This document shows, in pieces, positions 17,348 through 25,135 of a stretch of 64,000 nt of DNA; position 1 is the first letter of the stretch; the number at the start of each line of letters is the position of its first letter. Below the pieces are notes generated by a model. That model saw only the letters and a list, made by a program, of their open reading frames with translations. It ran no database searches and was not told the origin of the DNA. Source of the DNA: Paenibacillus vietnamensis (lineage in GTDB: Bacteria; Bacillota; Bacilli; Paenibacillales; Paenibacillaceae). The DNA lies in the NCBI RefSeq assembly GCF_020169515.1, contig NZ_JAHMHW010000002.1, positions 248,001 to 312,000 of the forward strand. Reading direction: 5' to 3'. Made by a program: the position numbers and the translations under genes.

Positions 17348-19786
17348 TTAATTCGCCACGATATTGACAAGCTTGCCTTTCACGGCAACGACCTTGCGGA
17401 TCGTTTTGCCCGCGATCAGCTCCTGCACCTTCTCAAGCTCCTTGGCCATGTTTTCCATTTCGGCCGTGTCCATATCGGCTGCGATCGAGGCGCGTTCTAC
17501 GATTTTGCCGTTTACCTGGATAACGATTTCGACCTCGCGGTCCACGGTCCACGCTTCGTCGAACGAAGGGAACTCGGAGTAGGTCAAAGAATCCGTGCGA
17601 CCGAGTCTCGCCCAAAGCTCTTCGGCGATATGCGGTGCGATCGGCGACAGCAGCTGCACGAACTGCTCCATCGCTTCGCGCGGCAGAACCTCCGTTTTGT
17701 AAGCCTCGTTGACGAAGATCATCAGCTGGCTGATGACCGTATTGAAACGCAGCGCCTCGTAGTCCTCCGCTACTTTCTTGATCGAACGATGCCACGTCCG
17801 TTTGAATGCATCGGTCGTTTCGCCGTCCCCGATTTTCTCGCTGAGGTTTCCGTCCTCGCTTACGAACAGGCGCCAGACACGGCTCAGGAAACGGTACGTG
17901 CCTTCCACGCCGTTCGTGTTCCAAGGCTTGGTCGCTTCGAGCGGCCCCATGAACATTTCATACATACGCAGCGTATCCGCACCGAATTCGTTTACGATAT
18001 CGTCCGGATTAATGACGTTGCCGCGGGATTTGGACATTTTTTCGTTATTGTTGCCGAGAATCATGCCCTGGTTGACCAGCTTATGGAACGGCTCCTTCGT
18101 GTCGACGACCCCGATATCATAAAGCACCTTGTGCCAGAAGCGCGCATACAGCAAATGAAGCACGGCATGCTCGGCGCCGCCGATGTACAAATCGACCGGC
18201 AGCCATTGTTTTTGCTTCTCGGGAGAGCACAGCTCCTTGTCGTTCTTCGGATCGATGAAGCGCAAATAGTACCAGCAGCTGCCTGCCCATTGCGGCATCG
18301 TATTCGTCTCGCGGCGAGCCTTCATGCCCGTTTCCGGATCGATTGTATTTACCCATTCCGTAACGTTGGCCAGCGGCGATTCACCCGTACCCGACGGCGT
18401 AATTGCGTCCACGTCAGGCAGCAGCAGCGGCAGCTGGTCCTCCGGAACGGTTTTCATCGTGCCGTCCTCCAGATGAAGGATCGGAATCGGCTCGCCCCAG
18501 TAGCGCTGGCGGCTGAACAGCCAATCGCGCAGGCGGTACGTAATTTTGCCCTTGCCTTTGCCCGTTTCCTCCAACTTAGCGATCATCGCGGCAATCGCTT
18601 CCTCGTTCTCCATCCCGTTTAGGAAGCCGGAATTGATGTGCTTGCCGTCGCCCGTGTACGCTTCCTTCGCAACGTCTCCGCCCTGCACGACTTCTATGAT
18701 CGGAAGCTCGAATTGCTTGGCGAATTCCCAGTCGCGGGAATCATGTCCCGGAACGGCCATAATCGCGCCGGTGCCGTAGCCGGCCAGTACATAATCGGCG
18801 ATCCAGATCGGCGTCTTTGCTCCGTTCACCGGATTGACCGCGTAAGCGCCGGTAAATACGCCGGATTTTTCCTTGGCCAAATCGGTGCGCTCCAGATCGC
18901 TCTTGCGTGCAGCGGCTTCCTGATACGCTTCCACAGCCGCTTTCTGCTCGGACGTAACAATCTTCGCTACAAGCTCATGCTCCGGCGCCAGTACGCAATA
19001 AGTGGCACCGAACAGCGTGTCGGGACGGGTCGTAAACACAACCAGCGACGCATCGTGTCCGTCGATTCCGAACGTCACCTCGGCGCCCTTGGACTTGCCG
19101 ATCCAGTTGCGCTGCATGTCCTTGATGCTCTCCGACCAGTCAAGCTCCTCCAAATCGTCAAGCAGGCGGTCGGCGTATTCGGTAATTTTCAAAATCCATT
19201 GGCGCATCGGCTTGCGGATAACGGGATGTCCGCCGCGCTCGCTCTTGCCGTCGATGACTTCCTCGTTAGCCAGAACCGTACCGAGCGCGGGACACCAGTT
19301 GACCGAAACCTCGGCAACGTAGGCAAGCCCTCTTTTGTACAATTGAATGAAAATCCATTGCGTCCATTTGTAATACTCCGGATCGGTCGTGCTGATCTCG
19401 CGGTCCCAATCGTAGGAGAAGCCAAGCGATTTGATCTGTCTGCGGAAGTTGTCGATGTTCTTGAACGTAATGTCGCGCGGATGCTGCCCCGTATCGAGCG
19501 CATGCTGCTCCGCCGGCAAGCCGAACGCGTCCCAGCCCATCGGATGAAGCACATTATAGCCTTTCATACGTTTGTAACGGGATACGATATCGGTTGCGGT
19601 ATAGCCTTCCGGATGGCCTACGTGAAGACCTGCACCAGAAGGGTATGGAAACATATCAAGCGCGTAAAACTTCGGTTTCCCCGCGTCTTCCTTCGTTTGA
19701 AAGGTTTTATTTTCTTCCCAGTGCTGCTGCCATTTCGGTTCGATCGTTTGCGGATTGTAGCCGTGGTATTGCTGCTCTTGACTCAT
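17348..19786 (-). CDS. leuS: Leucyl-tRNA synthetase
   Basis: LeuS is a class I aminoacyl-tRNA synthetase that charges tRNA-Leu. The 812 residues show the HIGH-type motif in [12 protein letters not shown] (about 50-61) and the editing domain (about 220-400; [20 protein letters not shown]). The ATP-binding KMSKS motif near residue 582 ([10 protein letters not shown]) and the C-terminal anticodon-binding and tRNA-recognition regions are also present. ATG at 19786 follows GGAGG. A complete T-box leader with its own promoter lies directly upstream, so expression should rise when tRNA-Leu is uncharged. It is convergent with comER. Confidence 0.98.
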   Translation of the reverse strand: MSQEQQYHGYNPQTIEPKWQQHWEENKTFQTKEDAGKPKFYALDMFPYPSGAGLHVGHPEGYTATDIVSRYKRMKGYNVLHPMGWDAFGLPAEQHALDTGQHPRDITFKNIDNFRRQIKSLGFSYDWDREISTTDPEYYKWTQWIFIQLYKRGLAYVAEVSVNWCPALGTVLANEEVIDGKSERGGHPVIRKPMRQWILKITEYADRLLDDLEELDWSESIKDMQRNWIGKSKGAEVTFGIDGHDASLVVFTTRPDTLFGATYCVLAPEHELVAKIVTSEQKAAVEAYQEAAARKSDLERTDLAKEKSGVFTGAYAVNPVNGAKTPIWIADYVLAGYGTGAIMAVPGHDSRDWEFAKQFELPIIEVVQGGDVAKEAYTGDGKHINSGFLNGMENEEAIAAMIAKLEETGKGKGKITYRLRDWLFSRQRYWGEPIPILHLEDGTMKTVPEDQLPLLLPDVDAITPSGTGESPLANVTEWVNTIDPETGMKARRETNTMPQWAGSCWYYLRFIDPKNDKELCSPEKQKQWLPVDLYIGGAEHAVLHLLYARFWHKVLYDIGVVDTKEPFHKLVNQGMILGNNNEKMSKSRGNVINPDDIVNEFGADTLRMYEMFMGPLEATKPWNTNGVEGTYRFLSRVWRLFVSEDGNLSEKIGDGETTDAFKRTWHRSIKKVAEDYEALRFNTVISQLMIFVNEAYKTEVLPREAMEQFVQLLSPIAPHIAEELWARLGRTDSLTYSEFPSFDEAWTVDREVEIVIQVNGKIVERASIAADMDTAEMENMAKELEKVQELIAGKTIRKVVAVKGKLVNIVAN

Positions 19787-19810
19787 AAGCGTGTATGCCT
19801 CCTATACAAT

Positions 19811-20111
19811 AAAAAAACATAAAACCTCCCGCCCCTAGCGAATATCGCTAGGGACGAGAGGTTGATTTCCCGTGGTACCACCCTAGTTAGCGCAGGCATG
19901 CTTTGCCTGACGCTCACTTGTTGCCCTTAACGCGGGACGGACGGTGCGTTTCGTTAGCCGATGTGTCACATCCGGCTCCTTAACCGCACAGCTCCGAGGC
20001 GAGCTTCATTCAGCAGCAGGTCCGGCTTGCACCATGTAGACGCCGGCTCTCTAGTCCTTGCTTGCGGAACTACTGTTCCTCTTCAATGCTCCATATGCAT
20101 AAAAATGGTTA
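19811..20111 (-). ncRNA. T-box leader controlling leuS
   Basis: This is a tRNA-sensing leader that prevents termination when uncharged tRNA binds. On the minus strand the T-box core AGGGTGGTACCACG is at 19884-19871. It is followed by a strong terminator stem (arms CCTCTCGTCCCTAGCG / CGCTAGGGGCGGGAGG, 19862-19823) and a T-rich tail. The distal region contains GGTGCAAGCCGG, which fits the stem I tip. A CTC triplet at 20003-20001, in AAGCTCGCC, is the most likely leucine specifier. Promoter and leader together span about 300 bases before leuS. The specifier assignment is an inference. Confidence 0.92.
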
Positions 20112-20117
20112 GTTTCG

Positions 20118-20146
20118 ATTATAAAGACCCGACGGTGCAGTGTCAA
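20118..20146 (-). promoter_or_regulatory. Sigma-A promoter of the leuS T-box transcript
   Basis: TTGACA and TATAAT, both perfect consensus hexamers, are separated by exactly 17 bases on the minus strand. Transcription should begin near 20111. Confidence 0.88.
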
Positions 20147-20174
20147 GGTCAGCCCAGCACATTCGGTAAGCCGT

Positions 20175-20990
20175 TCATGAAAACCCGGACCGCAATATAA
20201 AGGAACACCGGTGCAGCCGTTGCGCCCTGTACCAATATTCGTAAACGGTTTTATAGCCGATTTTGTCGTAAAGCCGGCACGCAGGCGCGTTATCCTTGAC
20301 GACGAGCAGATAAGCCTCCCGTGCGCCCCTGGATTTGCCCCAGTCGAGCAAATGCAAGACAATCTGCCTGCCGTAGCCCCGATTCCGCTTCTCCCGGTCT
20401 GTGAAAATGTCGTACAAGCCAATCCAGCCATCCTCAATGACTGCGATGCCGCAAGCAACCGGCACTCCGTTGTCATACAGGACGGCGAAACCTTTTTCGA
20501 GCGGCGATTGGTCCATCATTTTCCGGGTTATGTCCTTATGCTCTTCCGTCAGTCCGCTTAATACGGAGAACGCGTTCAGCCACTCCTCAGTCAGCCTGTC
20601 TTCCAGCTTTAGATCTCCGCCCTCATCCGGCGGTTCCGCATCGGACAGCGGCAGCGTTTTGACAAGCGACCGGTCGAGCAGCTCGTAGCCTCTCGCTTCC
20701 AGCTCCGCATCGAGGCCGTCGGGCCGGCAAAAAGGCGTTATTTTAAAAACAGTCCGAAGACCCCTTTGAGCGTATAATTGCTCGCACACCCGGATCTTGC
20801 CGTCCAGCTCCAATATATGTCCGTACAAAGCGCTGACGGAATTCGAGCGCTTCGTGTACCCGTCCGCGAACCGGAGAAGCCATCCGTCGAACATGACCGT
20901 CTGCAGCGCGGGCCAGCCGTTCAGGCTCATTTCCTCGATCCTTTTGTGCAGCAGTCCGCCCGTTTGCTCTATTTCCTTGTCCATCTTCAT
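20175..20990 (-). CDS. GNAT family N-acetyltransferase
   Basis: This is a predicted acetyl-CoA-dependent N-acetyltransferase of 271 residues. The C-terminal half carries the GNAT core: GIAVIEDGWIGLYDIFTD (beta strands), the acetyl-CoA loop REKRNRGYGRQIVLHLL (pattern RxxGxG/A) and the LVVKDNAPACRLYDKIGYK block. The N-terminal half (GWPALQTVMFDGWLLRFADGY) looks like a degenerate second GNAT-like domain, as seen in some two-domain members. The acceptor is unknown. The frame opens at 21005, but GGGGGA suits ATG at 20990 better. It lies upstream of the leuS T-box promoter on the same strand. Confidence 0.88.
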   Translation of the reverse strand: MKMDKEIEQTGGLLHKRIEEMSLNGWPALQTVMFDGWLLRFADGYTKRSNSVSALYGHILELDGKIRVCEQLYAQRGLRTVFKITPFCRPDGLDAELEARGYELLDRSLVKTLPLSDAEPPDEGGDLKLEDRLTEEWLNAFSVLSGLTEEHKDITRKMMDQSPLEKGFAVLYDNGVPVACGIAVIEDGWIGLYDIFTDREKRNRGYGRQIVLHLLDWGKSRGAREAYLLVVKDNAPACRLYDKIGYKTVYEYWYRAQRLHRCSFILRSGFS

Positions 20991-21053
20991 TTTCGCTTCC
21001 CCCATGTTATTTTTGCTGGACGATCCAGAGGCTCTATATATTTATGACGCAAG

Positions 21054-21356
21054 CTACAGCATGCCAAAGCGCTCCAGCTGCTCCAGCTGGTTCGCTTTCA
21101 GCAGCACCTCTCTCTGCTTTGCGCCCATCAGGTCATAATGCGGAAATTCCGTGCGGGCATGGATATAACGCGGATTCAAGCCATGATCCTTGCACCAGCG
21201 CGACAGCTTCGCCAAATCGGAGCACCCGACCTTCGTTACCGTGCGGATGCCCGGAAATCTTCGGTCAATCCAATAATGGGTCAGAAATGCGATCTCTCCC
21301 GCCGAAACCGCCGCCTTCCAACGTTCCATCTCATCCCGCTTGATCCCGAATGCCAT
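21054..21356 (-). CDS. Conserved small protein, YneQ-like
   Basis: This is a 100-residue soluble protein with no membrane segment. It begins MAFGIKRDEMERWK and contains AFLTHYWIDRRFPG and VTKVGCSDLAKLSRWC. The sequence resembles the uncharacterised Bacillus protein YneQ as I remember it, but this is from memory and no function is known. A single Cys pair and many aromatic residues are conserved-looking. It lies 10 bases after the stop of the ywbE gene, so the two are probably co-transcribed, with the acetyltransferase gene following. Confidence 0.7.
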   Translation of the reverse strand: MAFGIKRDEMERWKAAVSAGEIAFLTHYWIDRRFPGIRTVTKVGCSDLAKLSRWCKDHGLNPRYIHARTEFPHYDLMGAKQREVLLKANQLEQLERFGML

Positions 21357-21366
21357 GGCCCCCTCC

Positions 21367-21567
21367 TTATGGCTGCGCGATTATGTGCTTGACCCTGCCG
21401 ACCTGGCCGTCTTGCAGCCTGACTTTAATCCCGTGAGGGTGGCTTGGCGAATTCGTCAAAATATCCTTTACGATTCCCCGCGTCAGCTTGCCTGTTCGCT
21501 GATCCTGTTTTAAGACGATATCGACCTGAAGCCCCGCTTTGATACTTGCTCTTTCCATTCCACTCAT
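21367..21567 (-). CDS. ywbE: YwbE family small protein (DUF2196)
   Basis: This is a 66-residue protein with the family pattern: IKAGLQVDIVLKQDQRTGKLTRG, then VKDILTNSPSHPHGIKVRLQDGQVGRVK. YwbE proteins have a small beta-barrel look and are often encoded near RNA helicase or RNA-related genes, but their function is unknown. ATG at 21567 follows GAGGGA. Divergent from the DEAD-box helicase gene and directly upstream of the YneQ-like gene. Confidence 0.88.
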   Translation of the reverse strand: MSGMERASIKAGLQVDIVLKQDQRTGKLTRGIVKDILTNSPSHPHGIKVRLQDGQVGRVKHIIAQP

Positions 21568-21627
21568 CTTTCAAATCCCTCGATTTCTCATATACTGGCT
21601 ATTAGCATAGCATACGAACCCGGGAGA

Positions 21628-21655
21628 TGCACAATACGGGTACAACTGTTATACT
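21628..21655 (+). promoter_or_regulatory. Probable promoter of the DEAD-box helicase gene
   Basis: TGCACA is followed after 16 bases by TATACT, which has an extended -10 (TGTTATACT). The start site would be near 21662, about 33 bases before the ATG. Confidence 0.5.
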
Positions 21656-21694
21656 TAACATCAAACGATGCAAACGAAATGAGGAAATTTACTA

Positions 21695-23413
21695 ATGTCT
21701 ACCGCATTCAACGCTTTGGGCATCTCGCCCGGCCTTTGCAAGCTGCTTCATCAGGAGGGGATTACAGAACCTACACCGGTTCAACTGCAAACGATTCCCC
21801 AGCTTCTCGGAGGCCAGGACGTCATCGCCCAGGCTCAGACCGGCACCGGCAAAACGATGGCTTTCGCCCTGCCGATCCTGCAGCGCATTAACATAGAGAA
21901 GGAACAGGTGCAGGCGCTCATTTTGACGCCGACGAGGGAGCTTGCCATCCAGATTACAAGTGAGCTGAAGAAGCTGGCTCCCGCGGTCGGGGCAACCGTG
22001 CTTGCCGCTTACGGCGGTCAGGACGTCGAAGCCCAAATCCGCAAGCTGCAGCGCGCGCCGCATATCGTCGTCGCTACGCCGGGACGGCTTATCGACCATA
22101 TGAAACGCGAGACGGTAAGCCTCGGCAAGCTGCAAATGCTCGTGCTGGACGAAGCCGACCAAATGCTTCACATGGGCTTCCTGCCCGAAGTCGAGAGCAT
22201 TATTACCCAGACGCCGAGAGCCCGCCAGACGATGCTGTTCTCGGCGACGATGCCCGATGCAATCCGTCGTCTTGCCGCCGAGTATATGAAGGCGCCGTCC
22301 GATATCCGCATCAAGAGCACGAACGTCACGCTGGACAGCATTAAGCAGGTCGTCTATGATACGACGGACCGCGGCAAGCAAAAGGCGCTTGTGCATTTGC
22401 TCGAGCGTCACCGGCCGTATCTTGCCGTTATTTTCTGCCGGACGAAGATCCGGGCGAAGAAATTGAACGAAGCGCTGCAGGATCAGGGCTTCGAATCCGA
22501 CGAGCTGCACGGCGACTTGACGCAAGCCAAGCGCGAGCAGGTCATGAAGCGCTTCAGGGAGGCGCGGCTGCAAATACTGGTGGCAACGGACGTAGCCGCG
22601 CGCGGGCTGGACGTGGAAGGCGTCACGCATGTGTACAATTACGACGTGCCGCAGGACGGCGAGCTGTACATCCACCGAATCGGCAGAACGGGACGCGCCG
22701 GACAGCAGGGAACGGCGATCACGCTGGCTACTCCTTATGACAAAAACACCATTCTGTCCATTGAAAAAAGCATTAACGCGAAGCTGACGCGCCGTTCGAT
22801 CGATAATCAGGGCGAAGAAGCCGAAGTCCGTACTCAACATGCGGACAGAAGGGAGAAAAGCACCGGCAGAAACGGTTCAAGCCGCTCGGAAGGCAGACGC
22901 GGCAGCGGACGAACGGGACAGGCGGAACGGAGCCGCAGCGCCGGCGGTCGCAAAAGCGCGGCGGACAACGCCCGCCCGGCTGGCGCCGCTAAGCGAAGCG
23001 GCCGCCAGGCCGAAGCGAGCGTTCATGCCTTCGAAAGCGGCAGTCCATCCGCAGGTTGGGGCGGTCGGCGCGGGGAGCGTCTTGACGGCGGCACGCGCCG
23101 CAACGGATCCGCTCGCGGCGAAGCGCCCGCAGGCACGCGGGGCGGCGATCGCCGCCAAAGCGCACCTGCGCGCGGAGCGATCCGCGCAAGCGGCGTATCG
23201 CGCGGCAATGATCATGCGGCCGGCAGGGCGATGGATGCCGTGGACAATCCTTGGTCAGCGGCACGCGCAGAATCCAAATCCGGCGGACGCAGCAGCTCGC
23301 GCGGTCCCGTCCGGGGCAAGTCCGGCTCGGGCGGACGCGGCGGCCAGCGGGGGAACTCACCTACCGGCGGGCGCGGCGGCTCATCGGGCAAGCCTCGCGG
23401 ACGCGGCCGATAA
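21695..23413 (+). CDS. DEAD-box RNA helicase with long Gly/Arg/Ser-rich tail
   Basis: This is an ATP-dependent RNA helicase of the cold-shock/ribosome-assembly type. Helicase motifs are in order: the Q-motif region GITEPTPVQLQ, motif I AQTGTGKT (about 44-51), Ia PTRELAIQ, Ib TPGR, II DEAD (about 150-153), III SAT, then [21 protein letters not shown] and [10 protein letters not shown]. Residues about 375-572 are a low-complexity tail of Arg, Gly, Ser and Ala, probably disordered and RNA-binding. It is a different paralogue from the CshA-like gene at 43778-45352. The tail DNA is markedly GC-rich and produces long spurious open frames on other frames. Confidence 0.96.
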   Translation: MSTAFNALGISPGLCKLLHQEGITEPTPVQLQTIPQLLGGQDVIAQAQTGTGKTMAFALPILQRINIEKEQVQALILTPTRELAIQITSELKKLAPAVGATVLAAYGGQDVEAQIRKLQRAPHIVVATPGRLIDHMKRETVSLGKLQMLVLDEADQMLHMGFLPEVESIITQTPRARQTMLFSATMPDAIRRLAAEYMKAPSDIRIKSTNVTLDSIKQVVYDTTDRGKQKALVHLLERHRPYLAVIFCRTKIRAKKLNEALQDQGFESDELHGDLTQAKREQVMKRFREARLQILVATDVAARGLDVEGVTHVYNYDVPQDGELYIHRIGRTGRAGQQGTAITLATPYDKNTILSIEKSINAKLTRRSIDNQGEEAEVRTQHADRREKSTGRNGSSRSEGRRGSGRTGQAERSRSAGGRKSAADNARPAGAAKRSGRQAEASVHAFESGSPSAGWGGRRGERLDGGTRRNGSARGEAPAGTRGGDRRQSAPARGAIRASGVSRGNDHAAGRAMDAVDNPWSAARAESKSGGRSSSRGPVRGKSGSGGRGGQRGNSPTGGRGGSSGKPRGRGR

Positions 23414-23426
23414 TTCTAAAATATAC

Positions 23427-23522
23427 AAGCGTAAACGGCTGTCGCCGTCCTTTGGCGGCAAAAGCCCGTTTCGCGATGAAAGAAAGAATTTATACGCTCA
23501 AACTTATAAATTCTCGCTTTTA
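23427..23522. repeat. Dispersed structured intergenic repeat, copy 1
   Basis: This is the first of three copies of an element whose left part reads AGCGTAAACGGCTGTCGCCG and continues TCCT-TTGGCGGCAAAAGCCCGTTTCGCGATGAAA. Two hairpins are visible: GCCGTC-CTTT-GGCGGC nested inside AACGGCT/AGCCCGTT, and an AT-rich stem AGAATTTATA/TATAAATTCT with a loop containing GCTCAAAC. It sits just after the helicase stop. The other copies are at 43685-43726 (left half only) and 62841-62936. Confidence 0.85.
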
Positions 23523-23529
23523 ACAAAAA

Positions 23530-23558
23530 ACGCCGGACAGAGTCCGGCGTTTTTTTGT
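23530..23558. terminator. Bidirectional terminator between helicase and HAD phosphatase genes
   Basis: AAAAAACGCCGGAC-AGA-GTCCGGCGTTTTTTT is a perfect eight-pair GC stem with A and T runs on the two sides. It serves both convergent genes. Confidence 0.95.
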
Positions 23559-23561
23559 CGT

Positions 23562-24359
23562 TCAGCCCCAGGCGTACTCGCGAAGAGCGGCGGCAACACC
23601 GTCCTCCGCATTGGAAGGCGCCACCGCCTTGGCGGCAAGCTTCACCTCTTCCGGAGAATTGCCCATCGCAATGCCCATTCCCGCGTACCGCAGCATCGTG
23701 ATATCATTATAGTAATTGCCGATGGCGAGAATACGGTCCGGCGAAATCCCGCGAAGCTCGGCCAGCTGCTGAAGAGCTTTGCCTTTGCTCGCCTCGGCGT
23801 GATGCACGTCGATGAAAAAGTCGCCGCTTCGGATCGATTGGAGCTGCGAAGGCCAGGAGGCCCATTCCGCTTGTACGATATCCAGCTTTTCCTTGCTTCC
23901 GAATATAGTAAACTTAACAAGCCCGGCCGGGAGGCCTGCCGTGAAATCCAATACCGCCGGCTGTGCCCGGTAATGCATGTACATGCTCTCCGCCTCCGGC
24001 GTCATGCTCTCGACCATCATGTCGAACGCCGTGTTCAAATCAAAATGAATGCTGTGCTCCCGGCTGTAAGTGATAAATCGTTGAAGATCATCGGGAAGCA
24101 TATCGAACTGGTGGATCAGCGACCTGTCGTCCGCATTGATCGTAGCGGCACCGTTATGCGTAATGACGGTGCCCCCTAGTTCAAGCTCCTCCAGCACCGG
24201 CAGGGCGCCGGAAGGCCCCCGTCCCGTACATAATACGATTTCGGCTCCGCGGCTTGAAGCCTCCCTTACCGAATCCCTTATCGCGTCGGTCAGAACATGG
24301 TCGTCCCTAAGAAGCGTTCCGTCTACGTCCAGCGCAATCAAATCAAAATGCAAGCTCAT
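23562..24359 (-). CDS. Cof-type HAD-superfamily sugar/nucleotide phosphatase
   Basis: This is a 265-residue haloacid-dehalogenase-like hydrolase of the Cof (IIB cap) class. It has the nucleophile motif ALDVDGTLL (about 8-16), motif II in LCTGRGPSG, the cap domain in the middle, and the C-terminal ASKGKALQQLAELRGI, then AIGNYYNDITMLRYAG, which holds the metal-binding acidic residues. An Asn replaces the first Asp of the common GDxxND (here GNYYND), a variation seen in some members. Substrates of such enzymes are broad sugar phosphates. It lies 22 bases after the rsuA-like stop, so it is the last gene of an RNA-modification operon. Confidence 0.92.
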   Translation of the reverse strand: MSLHFDLIALDVDGTLLRDDHVLTDAIRDSVREASSRGAEIVLCTGRGPSGALPVLEELELGGTVITHNGAATINADDRSLIHQFDMLPDDLQRFITYSREHSIHFDLNTAFDMMVESMTPEAESMYMHYRAQPAVLDFTAGLPAGLVKFTIFGSKEKLDIVQAEWASWPSQLQSIRSGDFFIDVHHAEASKGKALQQLAELRGISPDRILAIGNYYNDITMLRYAGMGIAMGNSPEEVKLAAKAVAPSNAEDGVAAALREYAWG

Positions 24360-24381
24360 TCTCCCACTCCTCTTTTTTTCT

Positions 24382-25134
24382 CTAACTGCCCGAATGCCGG
24401 TGCATCCGGAGCGAGTCCAGCTCTTCCTCCGTCAGCTCACGGTACGTCCCTTCGGGCAGCGTCTCGTCGAGCCCGAGCGGACCCATCGAAACTCTTTTCA
24501 GATAAACGACTTTTTTGTCCACCGCCTCAAACATCCGTTTGACTTGATGAAATTTCCCTTCGTGTATCGTCAGCCTGATCGTGGAATAAACGTCGCCGTC
24601 CTGATTTTGCCGCTCCAGTACCTGAAGCTCCGCCGGCATAGTGACGTATCCGTCATCGAGAGCGACGCCCTCCTGGAACCTTTGTTTGTCGTCATCCCCG
24701 ACATCTCCCCGCACCCGCGCTTGATACGTTTTGGGGACATGCTTGCGGGGCGACAATAGCTCATGCGCCAACTGCCCGTCATTGGTCAGCAGCAGAAGTC
24801 CGACCGTATCCTTATCCAGGCGGCCGACCGGAAACGGCTCCAGCAGCCTGTCCTCCGGCTCCAGCAAATCGATCACCGTCCGCTCGCGGCCGTCCTCCGT
24901 CGCCGATATAACCCCCGGCGGCTTGTTCATCATGAAATAAACGACGTCTCTGTAGACGACCGGGCTTCCCTCATAAGCGATCTCGTTATGTCCGGGATCG
25001 ACGATCAGTCCGCTGTCCTTGACCGTTTTGCCGTCGACCGTCACCTTTCCCTGCTTGACCGCCTTTTTGATTTCGCTTCTTGTTCCGAAGCCCATATGGG
25101 ATAAAAGCTTATCTACCCTTATACGTTTGCCCAT
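24382..25134 (-). CDS. RsuA-family 16S rRNA pseudouridine synthase
   Basis: This enzyme isomerises a specific uridine in rRNA to pseudouridine; the RsuA branch targets position 516 of 16S rRNA (E. coli numbering). The 250 residues have an N-terminal S4 RNA-binding domain (IRVDKLLSHMGFGTRSEIKK, about 5-24), the PPGVISA block, and the catalytic aspartate D107 in VGRLDKDTVGLL. The conserved KTYQARV and HEGKFHQVKRMFEAV segments follow. The start comes one base after the stop of the upstream methyltransferase gene, so the two are translationally coupled. The 23S-specific relatives RluB/E/F remain possible. Confidence 0.92.
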   Translation of the reverse strand: MGKRIRVDKLLSHMGFGTRSEIKKAVKQGKVTVDGKTVKDSGLIVDPGHNEIAYEGSPVVYRDVVYFMMNKPPGVISATEDGRERTVIDLLEPEDRLLEPFPVGRLDKDTVGLLLLTNDGQLAHELLSPRKHVPKTYQARVRGDVGDDDKQRFQEGVALDDGYVTMPAELQVLERQNQDGDVYSTIRLTIHEGKFHQVKRMFEAVDKKVVYLKRVSMGPLGLDETLPEGTYRELTEEELDSLRMHRHSGS

Positions 25135-25135
25135 C

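Noticed and set aside
17339-19822. Two long plus-strand frames opposite leuS
   Set aside because: leuS is unmistakable on the minus strand; the opposite frames have no family features or ribosome binding sites.
21692-22840. 382-codon minus-strand frame opposite the DEAD-box helicase
   Set aside because: Shadow of the helicase core, whose motifs are complete on the plus strand.
22839-24179. 446-codon open frame on the plus strand
   Set aside because: It is out of frame with the helicase tail, is composed of Ala/Arg-rich shadow sequence from GC-rich DNA, then runs antisense through the HAD phosphatase gene. No ribosome binding site.
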